A stretch of DNA of 64,000 nt, from contig QJNS01000029.1 in assembly GCA_004154925.1 (NCBI GenBank), forward strand, positions 310,001 through 374,000, read 5' to 3'. Shown piece after piece: positions 36,961-52,300 of the stretch. This DNA is from Monosporascus cannonballus. Lineage: Eukaryota > Ascomycota > Sordariomycetes > Xylariales. Within the stretch, counting starts at the first letter, position 1. Each line of letters begins with the position of its first letter. A program made the translations under genes and the position numbers. Below the pieces are notes generated by a model that did no database searches, was not told where the DNA came from, and worked only from the letters and a program-made list of their open reading frames with translations.

Positions 36961-39900
36961 AAGATTTAATGTATTAATTAAGCCCCTTTAAAAATCTTAT
37001 TTACAAAAATAACAAAATTTTCAAAATAAAACTTAACATTAAATTATAGTTTTTCGGGCCCATTTTAAAAGTTTTATATAAATATATAAAAATTATAAAA
37101 ATATATTGAAAAAAATATAATTTTAATTTAACGATACCTAAATTGTAGCTAAAAAATAAATCTAATATATACTTAAAAAGTTTTAATTGCTGATATACGT
37201 TCAATTTTTATTAAAACTAAATTAATATTATTAATTTAAAAGAAATACTAAAAGTATTATTTTTATAGGCCATAATGTCTTGCTTTATCTTCGATAATAT
37301 AATAGCAATATAGACTTATAAATCAAAATAAAAATATAAACGGTTTACAATTATTTTTGATAAATTCCGATATATATTTTTAACATTTAATTAAATATAA
37401 ATATGTTATTCTAAAATCTAAGATATATGCTTAAAATCTTCGAATATTTAATTTTTTAAAATCAAAATATTTAGTTTTATTTAACACTTTTACTGGTTCC
37501 TTACCGATTTAAACGTAATTAACCTATATATTATTGGTATATATACGGCCGATAATCTTATAAAAGCTTTACGTTATTAATTTAATCGCCTTTTATTATA
37601 TGTTATATTTAACGAATAAAGTCGTATTTTAGGAAAAACATAAATTACTATAATACAAAAGATGCTTTTCGAAAAGTTTAACGTCTTTTTATTAAAATCA
37701 GCTTTCAAAAAATTCAAATTATTGAAATCGTATTATTAATTAAGCTGGCCGAAAATTAACAAATCTTTATCTTAATAATTTTATATTTTATTTTAGTTTG
37801 AATATATATTGGTAAGTAAACTTGATTTATAACTATACCACTCTAGAATTATCGAATAATATAATTAAATCGTATTTAATTTCAAATAAATATCAAATGA
37901 TTAGATTTAATTAACGTTAAAATTTAAATAGTATTGACGAAATATATTTATTATTATACGAAAAAAGTTCTATTTTAAATATATTTATATTCGTAATATA
38001 TGCTTTATTTTCCTTCTTTATATTTATTAATTTAGATATATAATAGCGTTTAATAATTCTACCAAAAGAATGCGAATTTTAACGGTTTTCGTTAAATTAA
38101 TATTTAGTTAATTATAATTATACAACGAAAATCAGCGAATTCAATGTTCAATTTTCCGAGGTTAATTTTATTATTTCTTTTCTGTTTAAAGATTGCGATT
38201 CTATTTTAATATATTTAACTTTTCTTATAATTAATGTATTAAATTTATTGAACAAGTTTCTTAAGTATAATATAATAATACACCTTTTGTATTAAAACTA
38301 ATATTTATATTAATAATGAAACAGATATTTATATATAATTCGAAGTTCACATCTAAAAAATTAATAAATTAAGAGCATTAATTAATTTATTATAAAAAGA
38401 ATTGTTAAATTTGTATTTGCTAAATAACTTCCCAAAACTAAATGTAAATGTATAATACATTAAAATAATTAAATAATGTTATTTATATCGTAATATATAT
38501 TATCGTTTTTAAATTAATTATAAGCGTTTTAGTTATTAATCGAATTGTATAATACAATATACCGTAAAACGTTTTTACAGAGGATTACAATAAGGATTTA
38601 GTCGAACAGTTTATAAATATATATAAATTATATTATTTATATTTTATGAAGTGTTCGGTAATTATAAATTTTAGTTGCTTATTATTAAATAGCTAAAATA
38701 ACTAAAAAAAAACTGAAATTCGATAAGCCGAAAGTAATATAACGTATAAAAATACCAAAATTGTAATAAAAAATAATATAAGAGGTTCGAATAATGAAAA
38801 AATAAGACGGAAATTTTTGTATATAATCTTAATTAGAGTAAAATGGTTATCGAGTTTGAATCTTATGTTTCGGCCGATGAAAACATTATTTATATTAACT
38901 GTAAACCTTTCAAGTAAAATAGTTTACATTTGCGATATCGAAAAACAATAAGGTTTTAATAATACGTAATATTTAACGGGGTAATAAATATATACAATAC
39001 TTTTAATATAATTAAGAAGACAGGATTATTATATTAGAAAAAGCCGTCATAACCTTATTTCTAATACATTTGATTATAATATATATAAGCTTGAATTTGA
39101 TAATATAGCCAAATTTCTATTTGCGAAACAGTTTATAAAAAGATAATTAAAAGCAGGTCTTATAAAAGTATTTATTCAAGAAATAATAAAATCCTAATGT
39201 AAATAATAAACAAACGGATTATTTTTTTTACATAATTATTTCTCTTTAGCACTAAAGAAATAAGCCAAGTATTTATTTGAATTAAATTAAAACTGTTTTT
39301 ATGTAATAGATTTCTCAATAATTTAAACTAAATTAAAGGCTTATATGTGATTTAAAATATAATAAGATTAATTGAAATAATATGCAGGTTACACAAATAA
39401 CAATATTAAATTCTTTTAGAAAAGAATTGTTTTTTACCTTATATATAATATACGAAGACGTTATACTTTCGATTTTTTCAAGAATATAAATAACTTTTCG
39501 TAAACGGCAGAATTCGCTTAATAGGAAAAAATAGCGTTGTATTTTTATAGAGTATATTGATTTATATAAACTATAAAATATTTTTCTATTACAAATTTAA
39601 CAAATATCGGCTAAAATTATAAAGCTGTTATGAATTTTGTATACTTTGAATTAAAACATATTATATGAAACAGTTCTATTTAAATTTATATTTAATAGTT
39701 TAACACTAGCTCTAAAAATTTAAATATTAAATTAATATATAATTTATATATTCTTAGAATTTAAAATCATAATTTCGCCTATAATAACGCTTATATCTAT
39801 ATATATAATTTGCAACGTACTAGGTAATTTTAATTAAGAGTTTATTTTACTCCCTTTATTTATAATATTGAAGCAAAATTTAACGCTTTTTAATATTTTA

Positions 39901-42900
39901 AATTTTTTAAGTCCGTTTTCGTTGTCGTATTCATATCTTCATAATTCGTTTGATTTTGTATTATTATCGAAATCGTTAACGTAATTAAAACATGTTAATT
40001 TATAACTCGAGGTTATTTATAATATATTAAGAAAAAACCGGAAATAACGTTGTATTGCAATTAAGAAATGGCACATAAAAAGTAAATAGTATTTAGTACA
40101 CAATAATAATAATAATAAATTATGGAAACTTAAAATATTAAATTAAGAAATAAAAAAATTTAATTCGGTCGGTTTAAATTAAGGTCGATAATAAGAATTA
40201 CGTTTAATTTTACTACGGTATCGTAATTATAAAACGTACTAATCAATAAAATTTACGCAAAATTAATCAAAGTTGTTATTACGTTACTTATTTGTTAAAT
40301 TTAATATTTTCCTAATTCTTAACTTATTGAACTATTATTGAGATATTAAATCGCTGCGATCCTAATTAAATAAATATTATAATAAATACATACAAAACCT
40401 TTAAAATATTATTTTTTTACTTTTTATTTTCGTTTTCTTTATAGTATTTCTTATAATACTTTTATTTTCTTCCTATTGAAAATACTTTATTTCTAGTTAA
40501 TAATTAAAATACGGCATTTATTATGTAGATAAACAAATATAATAAATATATTTTCGTTATTATTAAAAATGTTATTATTTATTATATAAATAATTATTGC
40601 AATTTATGTTTACTTTTAATATTAATTAGAACTTTTTAAAACTCAATATTTATTTTTATATCCTAGGATTAATAATTTACATCGCTACTTTTTAATAAAA
40701 GACTTTTATAATTATGAGTTTTTGAGGAAAGAATTATTCTAGCATTTTAATTACGCTTTTCAGTGCTGAATTACTTATTTCATCGTCTTCATTATAAAAT
40801 ATTTAATGATTTAAAACATTTTCCATTTTTTAATTTTATGAAAGTTCTATATAAATTATATTTTAAAGTATTTGAACTTCGTGTTTACAAGGTTTGCTTT
40901 TCGAAATATATAAAATACACAATTACAAATTTCGGATGTTTTAATATTCCGTTGTTTTCGTTAATATATTTAAATATATAATAAAATATCAAATATGTCT
41001 TATATTAAAATCTTGTATAAATATAATGATATATAAATAATCCGACAATTATTAAATATTTTAGTATTAATAGTACATATTTTTTAAGTACTTAAACATT
41101 CAATTTTTATATATAACTATTTATTCAATATTTTTATATTTACAACTGCCGCTTTTTTAATTCAATATTATAAATATAATACTTATATAATTTATTTTAT
41201 AAAATATATTACCATTGTATTTTTTTCACACGAGACATTTAATGTCTCAAATGTTTAGTATTATTTATATTATGTAAATTATAATTGAGAAACAATTTTT
41301 GAAAAGCATTAAATTCTCAAATTATAAGAGCTAATAAACAATATACGTGAATTAAAATAATGATATAAAAAACATTTATTTCACAGATTCAAAAATCTTT
41401 TATTTAATAATATGGATACTTTATATCATTAATCTTATTATGATATTTTAATATATCAAAAAGTAAAGAATATCACGTATTATAAGGTAAATGTGTTAAC
41501 TTTATATTAATTAAATATTTAAAATTATTGATACAGATCAATTCTTTATTGATATCTTTTTATAAATTATGTAGCTATAATAAAATTTCCGAGATATTTA
41601 TTTAATTAATATTTCGATATTTTCGATATTACGATATGCGTTAAAATATATATAACGATCAGTAAATTATGTTGCTGCTTAAATATTAATAAAATCAATT
41701 TTTATAGAAAAATATATATATTCAAATTTTATAATCCAAATAATTAATTTATTAAAGTTTTGTTTTCATAATTAAAGCATAATTAAAAAGATTCATAAAT
41801 TTAATTAACAAGAAAATGTGAAAAGTACTATTATAATTCAAAGAGCTTTTATTAAATGTTAATTAAATACTCTATAAATTTTTATATACCCTTTTATTTT
41901 TTTTAATAAGTCGCCATATATTATAAAAATACGTTTTGAGAAATTTAAGTTATGAAACGGGCATAATATTAATTTAATAATTGGAAAATATTTAATGTAT
42001 ATACCTTTATAACTATAAGTAAGTAATATCATAATATAAGAAATTTATTAACTTTATTCTACTTTGATTAACATTAAAAATAAAACTAAATAATATAAAA
42101 TATATTAAATGAATAAAATCTATATATAAACGGACTGCTAGATATAGATTTAACATTTATAAAAAGTATATGAGAATATAAAATATATAAACGAAATTTA
42201 TAAATAATTAATGAATTATAAAAATATTCGAAAATAATATAAATAATTTTAAATATACAAAATATGGAATTAATATAAATTATTAAATATATATGAAAAG
42301 GCTTACGTGGCTTTTTAAAAACTTAAATATTAATATATAAAAAAAAACTTTAAAAGTGACATATAAAAAATAGGGTATATATTTTATTCTAAATTCTTAA
42401 TATACTCTTTACAATTAATTAAATTAAACTTATATTTAATATTATATTATATTTATATAGAACAGTATTTCTATTAGTTGTTTAAGTTTATTTTATTATA
42501 ACTTTATATATCCTTTATATTTTAATACATAGAGTTATGTCATTTATAATATATTAATTATTATTTATTTTTTATTAAACTTCAGAAACTAATATAAAAA
42601 TATATAGATTTATATATATTAGGCTATGTTATTAAGTAAATGTTTTAAAATTTTGTATTCGATATAGTATTTAAAATACAGTTATAAAACCTTGATCGAA
42701 TAATTAACATTAATAGATTTATAAATAATATCTTTATAAAATAAATTATATTAAAAAAACAAGTTATCTTTAAAAAATAACCTTAAAATGAATTTGAAAA
42801 TTTCGATTTAAAAAAACCTAAAACCGATATCAAAGTAATTTATAATAAAACAGACTTTGTGATATTATTTTAATTAAAATAATTTCTTATTAATTAAGAA

Positions 42901-45900
42901 ATATTTAAATATTTTAAAATGCAAGAGTGTTTTTTACAGAAAATAAATATTATATATAATCGATGTCAAATACCAAATATATGTTATAAAATTATATTAA
43001 TATGGCGAAAAAGTAAAAGAAATTTTATTTTATTAATGATTGAAACAAATATTAATTATGAAAATTTTACCACTAGTAAAGGTTTATAATTTCGATAGTA
43101 TTGTGAAAAACCTATATCATAAATACAAGTTTTTATTATAGCAAAATGCGATAATTGAATAAATATTAAGTATTAATAATTTAATTAGAAAAGGTTTACG
43201 TAGTGACAATCGGTAAAAGAGAATTTATATTATAACAAATTATGTTAACTTACGTATTACTAAATTATCCAATTAATTATGGATGTCAAATTAATTATAG
43301 GTTTTATAATTTAATATAAACAACTATATAAAACGGATATTGTATAAATAATATTCTAAAAGCTTTTAATATTTATAAACTAACTCATCGTATTAAATAT
43401 AAATATTATATAGCTATTTTATAAATATTATAATTTACGATATTATATAAATATTAAGCATGCGACTTATAGATAAAAACAACAAAAAGATTATACACGA
43501 GTTTTAAATATTTTAATATAATTATATAATTAAAATAAAGATTTCGAAAAGACTTAAACGTAAATATTATGTTAAAAACGAAAAAGGTCTTAAAACTGGA
43601 AATTGTAAAAAGAATTATGAATATATAAATTATAATAACATAAAAAGATAAATTAAATTAAATAATAAAATACTTAAATATATTAATTAATAAATTAATT
43701 AGAAACGAAATATAAAATTTAATTCGAAGCTCTGGATTATATATAATTATAAATAACTTAATATCTTTATGCAGTTTTACTAAAAGAAACAATTTTAAAC
43801 GAATATAATGAATTAAAATGATTTAAATTATAAATTTAATTATTCATATCTCTTTGGTTAATAATTAAATTATGCATTATATTATAAACTATTTTTTTAA
43901 TTTTTTATTGCAAAATAACTCAATTTCGTAATTAATAAATTAAAATTACGATAAGAATTCAATTAAGGAAGTATTAAAATTATCGTACAAAAATTACATT
44001 ATTTATAAAACACTATTAAAATAATAAAGAGTAAAAACTTAAATTAATAGTTTATTTTCGCTTAACAAAACTTTAGTTTAATTTAACAATAAAACACAAT
44101 AACGAATTGTATTTATTAAGGTTACTTACTAAATTATTAATAATATATATTAAGAGATTATAACTTTTTCCACATAAAAAATATTACTACTATCCTAAAC
44201 TAAATTATCTTTAATACATTTACTATTAAAACGGTTTTAAATAAATATATTAAAATTATTTAAAAGATCAGTTTTCTGCTTTGTAATGGTTAACTAATTA
44301 AGTTTAATTATATCGTTGATAATAAATACAATATTAATAAAATTGATCATATTAAACTTTATAATTTTATAACTTATGTTTTAAATATTTTTAAATATCT
44401 AATTTGATATAATTTGAAATAAATATCTATTAATAAAAAAGAGGTTCAAAATAGAAATATAATCGTATTTAAAAATTTCGTTAAAAATATGTAAAATAAC
44501 GTCACGTGTATTTTACGCAAACCTATAACGAATACTAAATTTGTATTAAAAAGTACTGTATTTAATTATACCGAATATGAGAAAAATATAATTTTAATAT
44601 TATATATACTTTGTTCAGTCGCCAGAATTTGTTAATGAATTATACATTATAGTATTCGTCTTTTCGATTATATATTTTTTATATTTCTTAAAAGTTTTAC
44701 TCGTACCAATTTAAATACTAAAATTAAATTAATCAGTATTTTACGCAATATTACATAATGCAATATTTAATTAAACTCCAATTCGTTCTGATGTAAATTA
44801 ATTAATCGGCCTTATAATAAAAGTAATAATACTGTTATAACCTAATTAAAATAGTTAACGTTATTATATCGTATAATATACGGAAAATATCTATAAATCT
44901 AGGATTTTTTGAAAGAAATATTAATAAATTCGAAATTCTTCATTTAAAAAACACTCTCTATTATAGATTAATTACTATTCTATAAAATATCGCCAGTATT
45001 AAATATATTTCTGGCTTTATAATTATCTAATAAAACAATTTATTTAATACGTTGTAATGAGCATCATATTATTTACAAAGTGATATATATTAATTTTCAT
45101 CTTAAATAAAAGGGTTTTATAAATTATTAATTAAATTGTCAATATCATTGAAAAACGCATTATTAATAAAAATAGTAAAATGTTTTTGTTAAAATATCTT
45201 TAATTATTAACGCATTTTAATTAAAACCTCCCAATATTTTCTTTGGTTAACATATTTAAGATTTTAATAAAATATATTATACGTAATAAATATGAATCTG
45301 GTAATATTTAAACTCAAATATATATCTTTTCTAAATATCATAAATTCTATTTTTGATACAATAGTTTTTAATTTCGGTATTATCGGAGGTTTTATATATA
45401 TTCAACATTTTTATTATAAACACTTTATATTGAAAGTATAACTTCTGCAAACCTATTACGAATATATATATTATATATATATAGAAAATTCGAAAGAATC
45501 AGCTTTTCATAGTTTTTAATATATTTTACCTTATTTTATATACGAATTACCAATTCCTTTTTAAAATATATTCCTATATTATCGGGTTAATAAATATATA
45601 TAAATATAAAGAAAGATATTATTTGTATATAAATTCAAAGGAAAACTGAAAATATTATCATTTCTTTTTGTAAATTAATTAATGCGATTTAATTAACTTA
45701 TATCTTTAGAATATAGTTGGTTCTTTTTAAATTTTTATACATATAATAAAAACTTTCGAAAATAGATAAAATAAAACTTTTTAAATTTGTATATCTTTTA
45801 AATATATTTTTAAAAACCTTGTAAGAAGTATCGATAGTACTTTAGTTTTCGTTAATTATATTTATTAAAATCGAAAGGCTTTTATTATACGATATACGTT

Positions 45901-47334
45901 TTAGTTTGGAAAAACCAGATAATATATATTTATTATTCTTATTTTACATAGCAACGAAAACATTAAATAATAATATTTAAATAATATGTATTACAAATTA
46001 ATTAAGGAATTCAGTGGTAATCAATATTATTATAATATTCTTCAAAATCGTTTTGTTTTTTAATATTAATTAATCCGAAATTTAACATTTATAAAATTTC
46101 TTTAAGAATACAGTTATAATAACGGATTAAACTAATTAGAATATTTCGTATAACACTACCGTATTAAAATTTATTATAAGAAATAATATTTTAAATATTG
46201 AAATTATTATATTAAAATACAATATAATTTGTTTATATTTAGTCGAAATGCGTAGGTTATTTTGATAAATTATATTATTATAGCAAAATTAATACAAATT
46301 GTTAGTATTTATATTTACCAGTTTATATTTTTATTTAATATATCATAAGTTTCGTAAATATTTAAGGATTTGAATATATTAATATTATTATTTAATCATC
46401 TCCAAAATAATAAAACTTAATATAAAAAAATGCAAATCATTATTGTGAATTTTACAAGTCATTTTAATTATAATAATTAAAATTTTAAAAAGAATTCTAA
46501 AAGAATTCGAAATATTGTTATTACGAAGCTATTTTTCTTTTTGGTTTATATTATACTATTGTTGTTTTTTCTGTAAATATATAATTATTTAAGTTAAAAC
46601 TTTAAATTAATTCACAATAAACATTCTTATCGAATGTTAATTTTGCTTTACAATAATACGAATTATTTTAACGTTATAAACTAATCTTTTTCACAAATAA
46701 CAATTTTTCTTCTAAACAATATAAATTTTCTATATAATATATTATAATATTTATCTGTAATAATATCTTAATTAACAAAAATATCTAATTTTATAAATCT
46801 AAATATACTATTAATTTATGACGTAATATTTTGTATAAATTAAATAAACCTGTAACCCTGAAGTTTAAATAAAAAAACATTACGGATATTTTATTTATTT
46901 CTGAAAAGTATTGCCAAATTACTCTTATATGTTCACGCATATATATTTTAATAAATGTATGCGATAAAATTAAGAAATGTCGAGTTTATCTTATTTTGAA
47001 AATCAAAACAATTACGTCACTCTATTGGATTTGAATTCATAAATACGTTTAAATTTAACCATAATAGGAGGATTTTAATTCAACTTAAAACAATAGTAAT
47101 TATAAACTATATTTAGCTTAATTATATATATATATATGTGATTAATTATAAAAACTTATTATTATTAAGTTATTATAGATTTTCGTTTTTTTAAAAACGT
47201 AAATATACAAAATAGGTATTTTTTACTACTTAAACTTACGCTTTACAAACTTGTTAAGGAGATTTGGAATTTAATTGGTTAATATTTAACGTTATATAGC
47301 AATATTTGAATAACTTTCAAGAAATTAGAAAAAG
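36961..47334. other. 10-kb AT-rich block without recognisable genes
   Basis: Stop codons are dense in all frames and A/T dominate. Open frames (for example 40763-40981, 72 codons) are short and low-complexity. CpG is scarcer than in elements A-D, which suggests older, further decayed repeats. Minor items are an (AAT)n tract near 40102-40119 and a 7-bp-stem inverted repeat GAGACAT/ATGTCTC at 41232-41248. No LTR pair or transposase motif was found by eye. Confidence 0.6.
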
Positions 47335-47802
47335 TACCTAGTGAGGCCTGAGCTAGATGAGATAACATTTACTTTGAGATTTGAGCTTTTCTTTCTCTTT
47401 TTTATTCTTTAGCTTTGTATTTCACTATATAAGGGGCCCATACTAGAGCTTTATTTCTAGAACTTTACGCTGTGTCGTAATAGTATACTCTATAGGTAAG
47501 TGTCGAAATATTTCAACCTACTAGAAAAATCACAACAAAACTGGATATTTTACTTCTTTACAACAAAATATAACTTTGCAATAAACAGTGGTAAATCTAA
47601 GAAGTTAATTTTATTATAAAAATAACTACAATTTAATCAGAGTTATAAATAATGAAATTTATTATAATACAAATTACCAGGGTTATATTTAGGTATAAAA
47701 AGATAAAATAAAAACAATTTCCAGTCATTTTATATAGCGAGTCCGAACTGTATAAAAATAGAAATTTTCAAAATTAAACATATGTTTCAAAACGTATAAC
47801 AG
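47335..47802. other. less AT-rich segment with a TATA-like box, possible solo-LTR remnant
   Basis: Composition becomes more balanced from a TGAGGCCTGAGCTAG stretch (about 47341). CACTATATAAGGGGCCC (about 47422) resembles a core promoter, and no ORF follows. A 13-bp core of the first motif recurs near 61700. The segment could be part of a solo LTR or unclassified host DNA flanking copia element E. Confidence 0.35.
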
Positions 47803-47994
47803 TCGTAGAATAGGGATATCTGTGTTAGTTATCAAGCTCCACAGTGCCCGGAAGAATCTTATTCCGGCGCTCTTATAATATATAGAGAACTTCTTAATTA
47901 CTGCTTTTTAAAGCTTAATTTTTATTAGATAATTATTATTTCCCATATTTTATATAATCTTTTTTCGCGATTAGCCTAATTGTAATAATTATAA
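47803..47994 (+). repeat. 5' LTR of E (ends approximate)
   Basis: It matches 54685-54880 with mostly transition differences. Shared blocks include TCGT.GAATA, ATATATAGAGAACTTC, TTTCCCATATTTTAT and TCGCGAT. An ATAATATATAGAGAAC stretch could be the element's TATA region. Confidence 0.78.
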
Positions 47995-49390
47995 ACCCGG
48001 TATTTTAATTATGTACAATAATTATAATTAAATTCATTATAATTTTTTATTAATTATTTTAAAATTTATCTTACTTATTAATGTATCGGATAATTTTATT
48101 TCTAAAGATATATTTTTAAAGATTGTATTAATTATCTTAACTGGTTCCTTTCTTTATAATTTAACGTTAATTTATGCGGCGCATAGCACATTATAAGCCT
48201 TGATATATCTGACGCGGATTACTTTACGGGCTTTCGAGAAATCCTTTTAATCGAGAAATATATTATAAACATTAACGCCAAAACGAAAAAATAATATGTA
48301 AAGGCATTAGCTTTTTGGGAAAATTTTTACATTAATATCGCTTAACGTAAACCTTCTTTAAAAAAGCTTAAAACGTTATTTTCTAATGATTTCGAAAAAA
48401 AGTACGATAAAAATATCGAACAAATTACGGAAACCGTATGTAAAAAGTAACGGGAAATTTCCAAAATTAATATCCGATATATTAATATTTAGATATAAAT
48501 TAACGTAATAATAAAAAACCAGATTTTTAAAAACGCCCAAACTGTCTTGGTCGTTTAAGAAAAAATTACGGTATAGAATTTACTTAAAGAATTAAAGGAT
48601 TAATTCGTCTTTTTTCTACTAAGTACCATTTCGACAATACGTAAGGATTACCGTAAAACTCTGCGCTTAACTAAGGTAGGCCACATAAAACCTAATTAGT
48701 GGCACCAGACCTAGTACGTTATTTATACTAAAATAAAAGTATATAACTTTTAGGAAATTAAGAAAACGTTCGTAACAAAGGATTTTCTAAATACCGTAAA
48801 AAAACGTTTCGCATTAGATTAAAAGTAACGGGAATTAATTAACCTTATTAAGGATGATTTTTTTAACAAAATTATAATAAGTTTAAAAAAACTTAAAGAT
48901 TAATTTTCGGCTATATACTATAAAAATAAATTAAAACTCAAAACTAAAGAACTAAATATTTTTATTATTATATTATTAAAATTATAAATTAAAGAAAAAG
49001 TATTACCGGAACTTAATACAAATTTTATTTCGTTAAATACGTTTAAAAAAAGGAATTAATATCTTTATCTAATTGCCTTAAATAAAACCTACTTATAGAA
49101 ACTTAACGAATATATTTATTCACGTTTTACGATTACGGGGATAATTATCCGAAAATTCCGTTATTTAAATTAAAAAGATATTAGGGGGATTCATAAACGG
49201 TTTAAGCATAATCGGTAAAAAGAATTTCGTAAAAACTTTATGAAATTTCTTAAGTAAAAAAAAGCTATTTGGAAAATTATAAAACAATTAACATTTACCT
49301 TTATTATATAGTTCGGCAATATTATTACTGCGTTTATCGATTTACGTATTTTTAATCCTTTTAATTTAGCTTTAGAAATTTTTATTATTA
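47995..49390 (+). pseudogene. decayed gag region of E
   Basis: This lies between the 5' LTR and the protease. A + frame near 48370-48480 reads NDFEKKYDKNIEQITETVCK, and a KNAQTVLVV-like stretch follows near 48530. These suggest a former charged helical Gag, but no zinc knuckle was recognised. Assigned mainly by position. Confidence 0.55.
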
Positions 49391-52300
49391 TTTATTTTAA
49401 AACGTACTTTTTATTTTAATTTATTTCATCGATAATTATGGGGTTAAGCATTTAATAAATTTTAAAAATTTATTCGTCTCCGGTATCTTTATATCTAACA
49501 TTACGGAAAATATAATGGAAACGGGTATTACCTTATTTTTAATTAATGGCACAAAAAAGAAAATAATTAAGAAAGTATTATATAAAACCTATAGTGAATT
49601 AAAGTATAATCTTATATTTAAAAATATAGTAATAATAAAAGATTTTACGTTAATATTATTTCAAAAATTTTATTTTATAAAACTAAAATCTGGTATTGCG
49701 GTTTGGATTATTTCTTTAAAATAGAAAAAACTAATGAAAATATTATTTTTGTAAAATTTTAATAATTATATAATTTAATTTTCTTTAAATATAAACCGTT
49801 TGTCTTTAATTTAAATATTCTATTAATAATTCCGTAAAGCTTAATAAAAATTTTAATATACTTAATAATTAATAAAAAGAATTATGGACGTACTTAAAGA
49901 ATTATTTACGCCCTCGTATAGAAATAAAAGATTTTTGGTATTTAAAATTAAAGTACCTAAAATTTACGGCATTAAGATCGTTCGTTAAAAATGTTAAGAA
50001 CGTTATTATAAAAAGGATAACGCGCTGGAAGTATATGGTTTGTATTCGTACGTACGCTTTTTAGGTAATTTTAAGGCGTTTACTAAAAAGCCAAATCCTT
50101 AAACCCTTTTAACGGATTATATAAAATTATCTTAATTATCTTGCAGGCTATAATAATTTTAAATAGTTGTTAATAATTAAAAACAAATATAATAAGAAAT
50201 ATTTTGCTTTTTTAAATATTAATCGCATTTAAGAAATAGAATTCCGCGTTATTAACGATTTTAAATATTAAGTACGTAAATAATATAGGTTTCTTATTTG
50301 CAAAATTAAGCAAAATAACGGTAGTAGAACGATTATAATAAATGAATATATAATTTATTAAATATGGTATATTAAAAAAAGGAATTAAGCTTAAGCTTCC
50401 GCCTTTATATACTAAAAAACTTATAGGAAAAAAACGAACGAATAAGTCAAAAGCTAATTAATAAAACTTTTAAAATACGATTAAAAATAAATTTCCATAA
50501 AGAATTTTAGCTCAAAAATATAAAAATAATAATATAACTATATAGTATAAATCCGAATTATTTGTATGATAATTTTTATTTAATAAGATATTCGTTCGTT
50601 AATATAGGTAATATTTCCGTTAATATAGCCTTATCCTAATTAACGTAATTACCATAAATCTTAGGCCTAATTAATTTAGGATTTTTGCATACGGCGTACG
50701 AACGTATTTGTTAATAGAAAAGCGAAAAACAAAAATAAATAAGCGAGCATAAAAAATTAAACCGAAAGCTTATATCGAATATCTGGTAAAGTACCGAACT
50801 TCTAATATTTACCGAATATGGGTACCCAAATTCCGCAAAATTATTATTATGCGTAATATTATTTTCGATAAAGATATTTTTTATTAATCAAAAAAAAGTG
50901 TTTGCTTTATTTATAAGCTAGAAATTTATACAAAATATTTATATATTTAAAAATCTAGCTGAAAAAAAGGATTTAATTTTCGAAATAATTAACGTATAAA
51001 ATAACTTATATATTAATTATAATATTTTAAAAAACGCAGAAAATTTTAATCCCAAATTTGAAAACTTTACAGATAATTAACCGGGGGGTTAAAATTCGGA
51101 GGTAAAGGAATTTGCAGTCAAAGTTGAAATTAATCGTGGACTTTTGATTGTTAAAAATATTCCTAATCCAGAAAATAAGGTTTAAGGAAGCGCTTAAGAA
51201 AATAAAGCTTAATTATTCGCTAAAACCAAGATTTAGCTATTTGCTAAAAATATAAAGCTTACGGAGTATTTATAGGTTTACCGCGAGGAAAATAATACGG
51301 AAAAAACTTCTCAGAAAATGCACTTAATGGAAATTATAAGTAAATTAGCTTATTTGCATATACCTAAAATTAGGCTCGGAATTTTAATAGGTAAAAAAAT
51401 TCCGGTAATTAAAAAAGTTTTGCCTTCCGTATTTTTATATTTAAAAAGAATAAGGGAAAATAACCGTAAGTACTTATTTACAAAAGTTAAAAGTTGCGAA
51501 AACAAAAAAATCCTAATAATATTAAAAACGGCGGCGTTTATTAGGTAAATATTAACGTAATTTACGGAAATAACAAAATATGTTTAACCTTAAATCGAAA
51601 TTAAAAGAAAATTAATTATTTATTCCCGTTATTATAATATGTAATAAAATAAGGATACGAAAAGCTTTATATTTTTTATATAATAATCGTAATAAAAGTA
51701 TTACAAAAAATGTTAAAAAGCTAAATGTAATATTTGGCAAATTCGAAATCCATAGGGATTAATTAATTAAGCCGCTTAAGTTTTAGAAAGATTTCGAAAA
51801 ATATCTTTTAAAGTAAACCTTTAAGAAAGATATTCAAAAAAATTAAAGCGTTTACGAAATGCGAAATATAAAAGAAAATACCGATTATATAAATTAAGTC
51901 CAAATTAATCCCTTTAAAATAAATCTTTATATATAAATTTGATAAAAATAATTAGGTAAAATGTAACAAATTACGTATTTACGTACGTGGCAATTTCTAG
52001 GAAGTTAATTTATGTATTAATATTTATGTTATTACGTTTGCGGCTAAATCTTTTAAAATAACCATAACTATAACTGTTAAATTCGATTTTAAAATTCGTT
52101 AATTTGATATCGAAATAGCCTTTTTTAAGGTTTTTCGCAAAAAACAAACCAAAATAACCTGCATTTTTCTTAATAGCTTTAAAAAAAAATATGCGCAAAG
52201 TTTGAATAAACGTTATATAAACATAAAGATTTATTTTTGCTATAATATCGGGAATTTTCTTTTACTTTATAAAAATTAAGATTTACCGTATTCTTAAAAA

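Noticed and set aside
40763..40981. 72-codon open frame in the AT-rich block
   Set aside because: No motif, Phe/Tyr/Leu/Lys-dominated composition, and length expected by chance in 10 kb of such DNA.
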